A DNA stretch of 62,952 bases from contig SXRM01000257.1 in the NCBI GenBank assembly GCA_005792545.1, positions 1 through 62,952 on the forward strand. The letters are read 5' to 3'. The notes beneath the pieces are model-generated. The model saw nothing but the letters and a program-made list of their open reading frames with translations. It searched no databases and was not told the origin of the DNA. Of this stretch, positions 26,575 through 35,116 are shown in pieces. The position numbers and the translations under genes are program-made. Position 1 is the first letter of the stretch. Each line of letters starts with the position of its first letter. Source of the stretch: Pseudomonadota bacterium. GTDB taxonomy: Bacteria > Myxococcota_A > UBA9042.

Positions 26575-27552
26575 ATGCCGGCAGTCGCGCAAAAAAAGAA
26601 GAAAGACAAGAAGAAGAACCAGAACCAGCGGCCGCAGCAGCCGCAGCCCGGTCAGCAGCAGGCGCCAGTCAAGCCCAAGCCCGAGGCGCCCAAGCCCAAC
26701 CGCGACATCGCCGACCCAGGTGTGGTCAAGGACCAGACCACCAAGGCCGACGACCCGTATGCCTACAAGAAAAACGACCGCGGCGCGCAGCTGTACGGTC
26801 CCGACGGCATCAAGGCCGGCGACGTACGGCAAGGAGCAATTGCCGATTGCTACCTCGCGGCGTCGATGAGTTCGGTCGCCGGCGCCAAGCCCGACGCGGT
26901 ACGGCAGTCAATCAAGGACAACAAGGACGGCACCTACACGGTGCGCTTCTTTGAACTGGATTGGCAAGGCAAGAAGACCTCGCACTTTGAGACCGTGGAT
27001 GCCGACCTCGCCCACAATGGCGACGCACCGGCCTACGCGCGCTCGACCGAAGTGGTGGACGGCAAGCAGTGGATGGAGTTGTGGCCGTCGATCATCGAGA
27101 AAGCCTACGCCGCGTGGAAGGGCTCCTACGACGCCATCGGCCACGGCGGTGTGTCGGGTGATGTGATGACGGCGCTGACCGGCGAGCCAAGCCGCCAGCA
27201 GAGCACCCAGGGCGCCGGCGACAACGATCCGCTGTGGACCAAGATGAAAGCGGCGAGCGACCAGAAGAAGCCGATGACCGCCGGCTCTGGCGACAAAGAT
27301 GATCCCAAGTACAAAGACCCCAAGGCTGGCGTCTACGGCTGGCACGCCTACACGATCATGGGCGTCGAAGAGGTCAAAGAGGGCGACAAGACCAAGCGGC
27401 AGGTCATCTTGCGCAACCCGTGGGGCAAGCGCCGTCGCGATTCCGACGCCGCAGCGGTGGGCGACACCGAAAACGGCACCGCCGGCGGTGTGTTCAAGCT
27501 CGACTGGGCCGAATTCCGCAACCTCTACGACAATGTAACCATCAATGGCTAA
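26575..27552 (+). CDS. Calpain-family (C2) cysteine peptidase-like protein
   Basis: QGAIADCYLAASMSSVA (Cys box), YGWHAYTIMGVEEV (His box), VILRNPWGKRRRDSD (Asn box); Lys/Pro/Gln-rich N-terminus. Confidence 0.85.
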   Translation: MPAVAQKKKKDKKKNQNQRPQQPQPGQQQAPVKPKPEAPKPNRDIADPGVVKDQTTKADDPYAYKKNDRGAQLYGPDGIKAGDVRQGAIADCYLAASMSSVAGAKPDAVRQSIKDNKDGTYTVRFFELDWQGKKTSHFETVDADLAHNGDAPAYARSTEVVDGKQWMELWPSIIEKAYAAWKGSYDAIGHGGVSGDVMTALTGEPSRQQSTQGAGDNDPLWTKMKAASDQKKPMTAGSGDKDDPKYKDPKAGVYGWHAYTIMGVEEVKEGDKTKRQVILRNPWGKRRRDSDAAAVGDTENGTAGGVFKLDWAEFRNLYDNVTING

Positions 27553-28414
27553 GGAGTCTGTCCAATATTACTCGATCGCTGTGGATACACGGGAGCGGCG
27601 AGTCGGCTTGCAAAGACGCGAGCTTGCGACCCACCCAGCCAGCAAACGGGCACGGAAAAGAACGAGTAGTTCTTGGCGGGGCCCTAAGCGTCTCTTGTTC
27701 GTAGCGGCCGTCGTCGCCGCGTGTGGAACCAGTACGACGCCTGCTCCTGCGACTGCCGACGCCGACGCGACCGCAGCCGTCGACGCCGGAGCGGACGTAG
27801 CCGCCAGCGACGTTGTTGCAGCGGACGCAGCGGTCGGGGCCGAAACCTGGCAGCCGACTGCCGACGTGGCGGCCGCTACACGCAACCCCGCGTGCGGCGC
27901 GTTCGACGACACCAAGCGCGGCCAGAAGCAGGGTTGGGGCGGCTACACCATCGGCAAGCAAGTGTTCACCTGTAACGTTTGCCGCGGCGGCGATCCGCTG
28001 TTGCAGGGCAAGTGGCGCCAGATTGACTTCAAGACCGAAGACCCGGCCACGCCGATGGGCGACGATAAAGAGCTGCTGACGGTCGACGGCAATGTCTGGC
28101 ACGACCGCATCGGCGGTAAGGACACCGACGGCAAGGTCAAAGAGCAGACGGTCGACGGCTGGTACTTTTGCAGCGACGCCGCCGAGTGGCCGAGCAAGGA
28201 CCAGTTCTGGGTGGTCGAGCAGGCGACGCCGTCGGGGCTGTTCGGCAATGCGAAAGGCAACGTGCTGCGGTTGCTGGCGCTGACCAACGGCAAGGACCTG
28301 ATGGCGCTGACCATCTATGACAGCGTGACCAGCACCAAGACCAAGACCTACAACTATTGCCGCGTTGGCAGCACCATCAAGGGCCATCCGTGCAACGATC
28401 CGTTCGCCCCCTGA
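27545..28414 (+). CDS. Lipoprotein of unknown function (start uncertain)
   Basis: FVAAVVAACGTS lipobox, acidic A/D tether, conserved-looking C-terminal domain; ORF start overlaps calpain stop and reads through repeat copy 2. Confidence 0.6.
   Translation: MAKESVQYYSIAVDTRERRVGLQRRELATHPASKRARKRTSSSWRGPKRLLFVAAVVAACGTSTTPAPATADADATAAVDAGADVAASDVVAADAAVGAETWQPTADVAAATRNPACGAFDDTKRGQKQGWGGYTIGKQVFTCNVCRGGDPLLQGKWRQIDFKTEDPATPMGDDKELLTVDGNVWHDRIGGKDTDGKVKEQTVDGWYFCSDAAEWPSKDQFWVVEQATPSGLFGNAKGNVLRLLALTNGKDLMALTIYDSVTSTKTKTYNYCRVGSTIKGHPCNDPFAP
27592..27634 (+). repeat. Dispersed intergenic repeat, copy 2 (43-nt core)
   Basis: GGAGCGGCGAGTCGGCTTGCAAAGACGCGAGCTTGCGACCCAC; followed by hairpin AAGAAC-gagta-GTTCTT (27658-27674). 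Confidence 0.85.
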
Positions 28415-28451
28415 TTGTGGCCCCCACCGTTCGCGCTTGCACCAAGACCCG

Positions 28452-29852
28452 ATGAAGTGGATTGCATCAGCGCAGCTTGCGCTGACCGCTTGCGTTGTCG
28501 CTGCTGGCTGCGCCGTGCAGTTCGCGGCCCCGACGCCCGACTTGCCCGACCGCAAGCCCGTGCTGCCGGCGCCGATGCTGAGCCACCTCGCTGCCGTGGC
28601 GCGGATTCCCCACGCCACCCTTGGCCGGTTGGCTGAGGATCACCTGGAAAAAGGCCAGAGCGGCACGGAGTCGATGGGCGTCCTGAACGCCAACTGGCAG
28701 GTGGCGCGCGATGGGCCGGTGTCCGTGCGTGGCGACGAGCGCGGCCGATTGTGCTTCGTCACCCACTTTCGCGGCAAGGCCGAAGCCACGGCGCTCGGCC
28801 AGCGGCTGGACAAAGAGCTGCGCGGCCAGATGAATGCGTGCGCGCGCCCAGAGCTCGACGCTGGCGCTACTTTGCGGATGCGCGATCCCGACGTGCGCGT
28901 GCTGCTCGACCGTTCGGCGGTGGGTGGGCCCGTTGCCTTCGTGCTAGATGCGGTCCTGGCCAAGCTGCAAGCCGTCGCGGGCGACAAGGCCCTGGTGCGC
29001 CTGCGCGAACTGGCGATACCGACGCTGGACGCGCTGGGCCCAGTGCAGGCGATGTTGCAAGCGCCCATCGGGCTGCCCGACAAGGCCTGCATCAAACTGC
29101 GGCCGCAGTCGGTTCGGGTGACGCAGCCGATGATTGACCCCACGGCACTGCGGATGGGCGCGAGCGTGGCCGCGTTGCCGACCGGCGAACAGCCCTGTCT
29201 GCAAGGGGCGGACCCTTCGGCCTTTGCGGGCAAGTTGCCGTTCGCGGTCGTCGATCACCTGGAGACGCCCAAGACGTTCCTGCTCTTGCCGATGGCGATG
29301 TCGCTCGACGCGCTGCAAAAGCCAATGGCCGACGAGATGGCGCGCATCGGCGTGATGAAGACCGACCAGGGCTGGGTCAAAGTCACGGGCATGCGCCTGA
29401 GCACAGCGCGCGGGGCGTTGCTGGTGCACGCGGCCATTGTGGGCGAGATCCAGGACTCGTTCCTGTTCGTGCCGATCCGCCGACCGGTCCAAGGCGAGGT
29501 GCTGGTGTGGGGCAACCCCGAGGTCGACAAGGACGGCGTCAAACTCGCCAACCTGAACCTGGAATTACACACCGATGACCGTCTCGTCGCGATGGGCGCA
29601 GCGCTCAAGCACTCGCAGTTGGTTGAAGTGGTGGCCAAACACGCGCGCATCCCGCGGGCGCGCATCGACGAGATGGCCAAGAAAGCGCTCGACGCCTTTA
29701 GCCAGGGCATCGTGGTCGGGCGCGAGCGGGTGCCGGCGGCGGCGCAGATCGAGCAACTCAATATCGAATCGGTGACAGCGGCCGGCCAGCGCATTGAAGT
29801 CCTGGTGCGGTTCGTCGGTCAGGTCGTTGTCGGCGACACTGCGCGCAATTAG
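28452..29852 (+). CDS. Secreted/lipoprotein of unknown function
   Basis: Signal sequence ALTACVVAAGC; long codon-consistent ORF. Confidence 0.65.
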   Translation: MKWIASAQLALTACVVAAGCAVQFAAPTPDLPDRKPVLPAPMLSHLAAVARIPHATLGRLAEDHLEKGQSGTESMGVLNANWQVARDGPVSVRGDERGRLCFVTHFRGKAEATALGQRLDKELRGQMNACARPELDAGATLRMRDPDVRVLLDRSAVGGPVAFVLDAVLAKLQAVAGDKALVRLRELAIPTLDALGPVQAMLQAPIGLPDKACIKLRPQSVRVTQPMIDPTALRMGASVAALPTGEQPCLQGADPSAFAGKLPFAVVDHLETPKTFLLLPMAMSLDALQKPMADEMARIGVMKTDQGWVKVTGMRLSTARGALLVHAAIVGEIQDSFLFVPIRRPVQGEVLVWGNPEVDKDGVKLANLNLELHTDDRLVAMGAALKHSQLVEVVAKHARIPRARIDEMAKKALDAFSQGIVVGRERVPAAAQIEQLNIESVTAAGQRIEVLVRFVGQVVVGDTARN

Positions 29853-29879
29853 CATCGCGTGCCCCGTGTTCGCGCTGGC

Positions 29880-31208
29880 ATGGAGATGCCTATGGCTGCG
29901 GCCGCCCTCGACCTGACGCTACGCGACCTGACCGAGCCAGTCGGTGACACCTCGGCGGCGCGCAAGGTGCTGGGCCTGTTTCTCGCAAAGACGGCGCGGG
30001 TCTTTCGCAGCGTGCCTGTGGCGGCCGTTGCGCCGCACAACCGGGCGCTCTACCAGCGAACCCTTGGCGAATTGACGGCCGCCGATGCGGCGCGGTCGGG
30101 CGCGGCGCTCGCGCTGTTCCGCTTGCCGACGGTGTCTGCGTTCGCGCATTGCATGGCTGGTCAGTTGCACGCCGGCGGCGATGGCCTGGCGCTCAATCGA
30201 TGGTTGCGGGCGCTGTGCGAGCAGGTGCTGCTCGAGCTCGCCATCGCCGGTCGGCTGACCGCGCCGCTCGACGTGGGGCCGTCGCCAGCGGGCGACGAGC
30301 GGTTGCTGTGCTCGCCTGTGGCCAACCTCGCGGTGCGGCCAGCGGTTGGAGCAACGGTAGGCTACGCGAATGGTCGCGTCACAGTACAGGCGGGCGATCG
30401 CGTCGTTCGCGTCCTCCTCGCAAGTCCTCAAGCGTGCGACAGCGAAGCTGCCCAGGTGACCCGGCCGTACCACGAGATCGTGCCCGGCTTTTGGGTTACC
30501 GACACCGACAACAACCCGCTGGCGATGTTCGAGGCCCACCCCGACAAGCAGGGCAACCGGCCCGACTGGGGTAGCAAGGATCCCAGCGAGTGGGTCCTGG
30601 CGCTGCGCCTGGCGCTGGCGTTGGTTGACGCGCATTTGCCGCTCTTGGGCGAGGAGATGCGTTTGATCGCCCGCGTCGTCGTCGCTGTCGGCTGGGACCC
30701 GGAGCGGCACCTGTCGGCGAGCTACAAAGAGGTCATCGGCACCCTGTACATGACGCTGCACCCGCAGCCGATGACCATGGCCGAGGCGCTGGTTCACGAA
30801 TATCAGCACAATAAGCTCAACGCTGCGTTTCACCTCGATCCGCTTTTGCACAACGCCTGGTCGCCGCTGTACGCCTCGCCGGTGAGGCCGGACCCGCGGC
30901 CGTTGCACGGCGTGATTCTGGCCGTCCATGCCTTTCAGCCGGTGGCGCGCCTGTACGAAGCGATGGCGCTGGCGGGACACGCGCTGGCGGCCAACGCGGC
31001 GTGGCTGTCGCGCTTTGCCCGCATCGTGCAACTGGATCGCGCGGGTGCGGCGACGGTACTGGCCCACGCCCAGCCGACCGCGGTAGGCAAGCCGTTCTTT
31101 GACGAGATGCGGCGCCTCGACGACCATCTGGCGAAGCTGGAGGCGGCGCGCTGGGGCACGGCGGCGGTCGCTGGCGCGCACCTCGACGAACTAGCTGGTC
31201 ATGACTGA
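29880..31208 (+). CDS. HEXXH motif protein (TIGR04267 / mod_HExxH-like); a GTG start at 29859 is also possible
   Basis: MTMAEALVHEYQHNKLNAAFHLDPLLHN. Confidence 0.7.
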   Translation: MEMPMAAAALDLTLRDLTEPVGDTSAARKVLGLFLAKTARVFRSVPVAAVAPHNRALYQRTLGELTAADAARSGAALALFRLPTVSAFAHCMAGQLHAGGDGLALNRWLRALCEQVLLELAIAGRLTAPLDVGPSPAGDERLLCSPVANLAVRPAVGATVGYANGRVTVQAGDRVVRVLLASPQACDSEAAQVTRPYHEIVPGFWVTDTDNNPLAMFEAHPDKQGNRPDWGSKDPSEWVLALRLALALVDAHLPLLGEEMRLIARVVVAVGWDPERHLSASYKEVIGTLYMTLHPQPMTMAEALVHEYQHNKLNAAFHLDPLLHNAWSPLYASPVRPDPRPLHGVILAVHAFQPVARLYEAMALAGHALAANAAWLSRFARIVQLDRAGAATVLAHAQPTAVGKPFFDEMRRLDDHLAKLEAARWGTAAVAGAHLDELAGHD

Positions 31209-31307
31209 TCGCCGGTGTCCGCGCGCACCACGATTTTTGACCGCACCGGCAAGCGGGCCTAGCCTGTGCGGCCGGTCCCCGCCTTGCGGGCGCCGCGGTC
31301 GTCGACC

Positions 31308-33167
31308 ATGCACGCCCTCGCTCAGCTTGCCCTCGCCTTCGCCCTGGCCATTGTAGCCAGCGCGTGCTTGTCGCCCACCAAGCAAGAATTTGTGCCGCCC
31401 GTGCAGTCGGCGGACGCCGCAGTCGATGGTAGCGGTGCGGTCGATGCAGCAACCGGCGCCAGCGAAACGGTAGCCGAGGAAGTTGCCTCAACCGGCGACG
31501 TCGCCGCGGATGCGCCCGCTGACGCGGTGGACGCGGCTGCACCCTGCACGAGCGACGAGGCATGTGCCGCAGTCGTCACCGCCCCGGCCTGCCAGTACGT
31601 GCGGTGCCTGCCGACCGCAGGTGGCCCAGCCGCCTGCCAGTTGCTGCCCGAAAAAGACGGCAAGACTTGCGGCGACGCCGAGTGCCTGGTCCAGAGCGGT
31701 GCGCCGATCCTGCAAGCCCGACAATGCCAGGCCGGCGCGTGTACCACAGCCGCGGTCACCACCCCTTGCGCGGACGGCGACCCCTGCACCACCGACGGCT
31801 GCACGGCCGCCAGCGGCTGCACCCACTCGTTCGTCGACTGCGCGGATGACAACGCTTGCACCAAAGACGCCTGCGACGCCCAGGCCGGCTGCACCCACGT
31901 CGCGGCCGACGCCAGCCCCTGCGACGACGGCAACCAGTGCACGCTCAACGACGCCTGCAACGGCGAACAGTGCCAGGGCGGCGCCACCAAAGACTGCGCC
32001 CAGACCAGCCCGTGCCAGTACGCCAGCTGCGTGGCGTCAAGCGGCCTGTGCGTGGCCGCGCCACTGGCCGACGGCCAGCCGTGCGACGACGGCAACCCGT
32101 GCACGCCCAAAGACGGTTGCAAGGCCGGTAACTGCGCCGGCACCGGTAACGCCTGCGACGACGGCAACGCCTGCACCATCGACGGGTGCGCCAACGGCGG
32201 GTGCCAGCACTCGCCGTCGTCCGGGCCCTGCGACCTCGACGCCTCGCTGTGCACGGCCGACCTGTGCGCTGGCGAGACCTGCTCGCCGGGCAAGGTCCTG
32301 ACCTGCGACGACGGCAACCCCTGCACCGTCGACGGCTGCGCCAAAGCGACCGGGTGCAGCCACGTACCTGCGGCCTTCGCCAGCCCCTGTGGCACTGCCA
32401 AGTGGTGCGGCAAGGATGCCCAAAAGAGTCAGTGCGTCGCGGCGCCGACCGTAGCCGGTATGACCCTGGTTGCCGGCGCCACCTACACCCAAGGCTGCAA
32501 CGCCGCCGTCGATCCGTGGTGCAATCCCAACGAGAAGCCGGCGCATCCGGTCGCCATTGCCAGCTACTACATCGACACCAACGAGGTCACCGTCGCGCAG
32601 TACCAGGCCTGCGTGACCGGCGGCGCTTGCGTGGCGCCCGGCACTGGAACGGGGGCGACGTGGGGCCAGACCGGTAAGTCGCAGCACCCGGTCAACTTTG
32701 TCTCGTGGGCTCAGGCGAACACCTACTGCCTGTGGGCCGGCGGCGGCCGCCTTTGCAGCGAAGCCGAGTGGGAATTCGCCGCGCGAGGCAGCGACGGTCG
32801 GCGCTTTCCGTGGGGCAACACGCCGGCTACGGGCTGCGATCTGGCCAACTGGGGCGGGTCCTGCGGCGGTCTGCAGCCAGTCGGACAGCTGCCCAAGGGC
32901 AAAAGCCCATTTGGCCTGTACGACATGGCCGGCAACATCCGCGAGTGGACCGCCGACTGGTACGCCGGCGGCTACTACGCCGAGCTCGCGGCGGCTGGCA
33001 CGCTGACCACCGCGCCCGCTGGCCCCAAGACCGGCAGTGAACGCTCGGTGCGCGGCGGCTACTTCCAAGACAACATGCCCGAACTGCGCACGTCCGCGCG
33101 CGCATTTGCGCAGCCGGCGACCAGCGCGTTTTCGCTCGGGATTCGCTGCTGTCGATCGCCCAAGTAG
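31308..33167 (+). CDS. Lipoprotein: CDDGNxCT repeats fused to FGE-sulfatase (SUMF1-like) domain
   Basis: CDDGNPCTVDGCAKATGC repeats; YYIDTNEVTVAQYQAC...PVNFVSWAQANTYCLWAGGGRLCSEAEWEFAARG...GLYDMAGNIREWTADWY...RGGYF. Confidence 0.87.
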   Translation: MHALAQLALAFALAIVASACLSPTKQEFVPPVQSADAAVDGSGAVDAATGASETVAEEVASTGDVAADAPADAVDAAAPCTSDEACAAVVTAPACQYVRCLPTAGGPAACQLLPEKDGKTCGDAECLVQSGAPILQARQCQAGACTTAAVTTPCADGDPCTTDGCTAASGCTHSFVDCADDNACTKDACDAQAGCTHVAADASPCDDGNQCTLNDACNGEQCQGGATKDCAQTSPCQYASCVASSGLCVAAPLADGQPCDDGNPCTPKDGCKAGNCAGTGNACDDGNACTIDGCANGGCQHSPSSGPCDLDASLCTADLCAGETCSPGKVLTCDDGNPCTVDGCAKATGCSHVPAAFASPCGTAKWCGKDAQKSQCVAAPTVAGMTLVAGATYTQGCNAAVDPWCNPNEKPAHPVAIASYYIDTNEVTVAQYQACVTGGACVAPGTGTGATWGQTGKSQHPVNFVSWAQANTYCLWAGGGRLCSEAEWEFAARGSDGRRFPWGNTPATGCDLANWGGSCGGLQPVGQLPKGKSPFGLYDMAGNIREWTADWYAGGYYAELAAAGTLTTAPAGPKTGSERSVRGGYFQDNMPELRTSARAFAQPATSAFSLGIRCCRSPK

Positions 33168-33172
33168 CTGCC

Positions 33173-33889
33173 ATGGTCCAGACCGCCGACCCTTCACACT
33201 ACGACGGTCATGATCTCGAGGCGCTGGCCGACATGCCGCGCTACAACGCGTGGATTGACAGCAAGTTTGCGCCCTGGCTGCACGGAAGCGTCCTGGAGGT
33301 CGGCGCGGGCATTGGCAACTTCTCAGCGACCTGGCTGCCGCGGGCGACCCAAGCGGTGCTGGTCGAGCCGGCCGCCAACCTGGCGCCGCGCCTGACCGAA
33401 CGCTTTGCCAACGACCGACGCGTGCGCGTCGCCAACACCTTGCTGGCCGATCTGCCCGCCGATCTGCACCAAGCGTTCGACGTTGCGGTGATGGTCAACG
33501 TGCTGGAGCACATCGCCGACGACGTCGGTGTGTTGCGCGACCTGCATGGTCTGTTGCGCACGGGCGGTGCCGTGTGCGTGTTCGTGCCGGCGCTGCCGGC
33601 GCTGTTCGGGTCGCTCGACGAAGTCTTTGACCACGTGCGGCGCTATCGCAAAGCTGAGCTTGCCAACCGACTGCGCGAAGCGGGCTTTGACGTGGCGCGG
33701 ATCGGCTACATGGACAGCCTGGGCGCGATCCCGTGGTTTGTCGCCGGCAGGGTGCTGCGGCAGCGCAAGCTCGATGGGCGCGCTACGGTGGTCTACGACC
33801 GCGCCGTGGTGCCCATGTTGCGGGCGGTAGAAGCTCTAGTAGCCCCGCCGTTGGGCAAAAGCCTGTGGGTGGTCGGCACCAAGGGCTAG
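33173..33889 (+). CDS. Class I SAM-dependent methyltransferase
   Basis: LEVGAGIGNFS, VMVNVLEHIADD. Confidence 0.88.
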   Translation: MVQTADPSHYDGHDLEALADMPRYNAWIDSKFAPWLHGSVLEVGAGIGNFSATWLPRATQAVLVEPAANLAPRLTERFANDRRVRVANTLLADLPADLHQAFDVAVMVNVLEHIADDVGVLRDLHGLLRTGGAVCVFVPALPALFGSLDEVFDHVRRYRKAELANRLREAGFDVARIGYMDSLGAIPWFVAGRVLRQRKLDGRATVVYDRAVVPMLRAVEALVAPPLGKSLWVVGTKG

Positions 33890-33914
33890 CGGCCGCGGTG
33901 GCGCCGGTCGGCCT

Positions 33915-34202
33915 CTACCACTCGCCAATCCCTCCCAGGTTGTACGACTTGGCAAAACCCATGCCGCGCAGCACCTTGGCCGCCAGATCGCTGCGCATGC
34001 CCGACTTGCAGTAGAGCACGATGGTGTCGCCGGGCTGCGCATGCTGGTCAATCGCTTGCGCAATGACCTGGACGGGGATGTTGACCGCGCCCGGCACGGC
34101 GCCGGTGGCGAATTCGGCTTCTGTGCGCACGTCGAAGAGCCTGGCGCCAGCGGCAACCATTTCGTGGGCGCGGGTGCGCGTGATCTTGATGTCGTCGGTC
34201 AT
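33915..34202 (-). CDS. Rhodanese-like domain protein
   Basis: LFDVRTEAEFATGAVPGAVNIP; active-site loop YCKSGMRS. Confidence 0.9.
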   Translation of the reverse strand: MTDDIKITRTRAHEMVAAGARLFDVRTEAEFATGAVPGAVNIPVQVIAQAIDQHAQPGDTIVLYCKSGMRSDLAAKVLRGMGFAKSYNLGGIGEW

Positions 34203-34297
34203 GGCGGTCCTGTAAGCGCCCTAGGCGCGAGGCGCCAATGTAGGGCGGGTGCCGTCTGCGCGAAAGGTCCGACCTGCAATTCCATGCGCGCGCCAGT

Positions 34298-35116
34298 TCA
34301 CGGCTGCAAATCAAACCGGAACTCTTGCTCAGCCCGCACCGCCACCGGCAGGCCCGCCTTGGCGGCCGGCCGAAAGCGCCAACGGCCAAGCGCCGTGCGC
34401 ACCGGTGCGGCAAAGCGCGGATCACCTTCCGTCACGCGAATCTGCGCGTCGGCGACGCCGCCCTGGGCGGTAATGACGAAACGCGCCAACACCACCGCGG
34501 TTTCGCTGGCCGCCCGCGCCCAGTCTGGATACTGCGGAGAAGGCTGCTCGAGCGCCTCAGGTTGCGTGTCGACGGCGTCTGCGCTGTATACGGCGTCCAG
34601 CGGCAGCGGCGTGCCCGCCGGCCCCGAGGTCTGCGGCAACGGCGCGATCGGCGCTCCGATGCCGCCAAGGCTGGCCGGCGGTGCCGTTTGCACCGCAACT
34701 CGACCGGGGCCCTCGGTAGGCGCTGACACCGGCGAATGCGTTGGTGCGGTACCCAGCGACGGCCTGACCGGCTTCGCCACAGGCGTGCGCAGCCGCGGCG
34801 GGTCCGTTGCGGGCAGAGGCGGCGGCGCGACCGGTTGAGGTGCTGGCGCGGGCGTAGTGGTGGGTGGCGAAGGCGCTGCCGGCAGCATTGGCGGCACGAC
34901 CACACCCACGTACACCGGCACCGGCGGCAAGACGAGCGGTCGCGGCCGCAGCCGCAGCACCAATACGCCAGCGACCGCAGCCAGGGCAAGTGAAACGCAC
35001 AGTCCGACCGCGAAGTTGCGATCGACAAAGCGGCCCGGGTGCACGACTTGGGGAGTCAAACTGTGGGGCGGCTCAGGGCTTGTCACACCCGACGGCGTCG
35101 AGCCACGGTCAAGCAC
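34298..35116 (-). CDS. TonB-family energy transducer-like protein
   Basis: N-terminal TM, Pro-rich spacer, C-terminal TonB domain (YPDWARA...VLARFVITAQGGVADAQI...WRFRPA). Confidence 0.75.
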   Translation of the reverse strand: MLDRGSTPSGVTSPEPPHSLTPQVVHPGRFVDRNFAVGLCVSLALAAVAGVLVLRLRPRPLVLPPVPVYVGVVVPPMLPAAPSPPTTTPAPAPQPVAPPPLPATDPPRLRTPVAKPVRPSLGTAPTHSPVSAPTEGPGRVAVQTAPPASLGGIGAPIAPLPQTSGPAGTPLPLDAVYSADAVDTQPEALEQPSPQYPDWARAASETAVVLARFVITAQGGVADAQIRVTEGDPRFAAPVRTALGRWRFRPAAKAGLPVAVRAEQEFRFDLQP

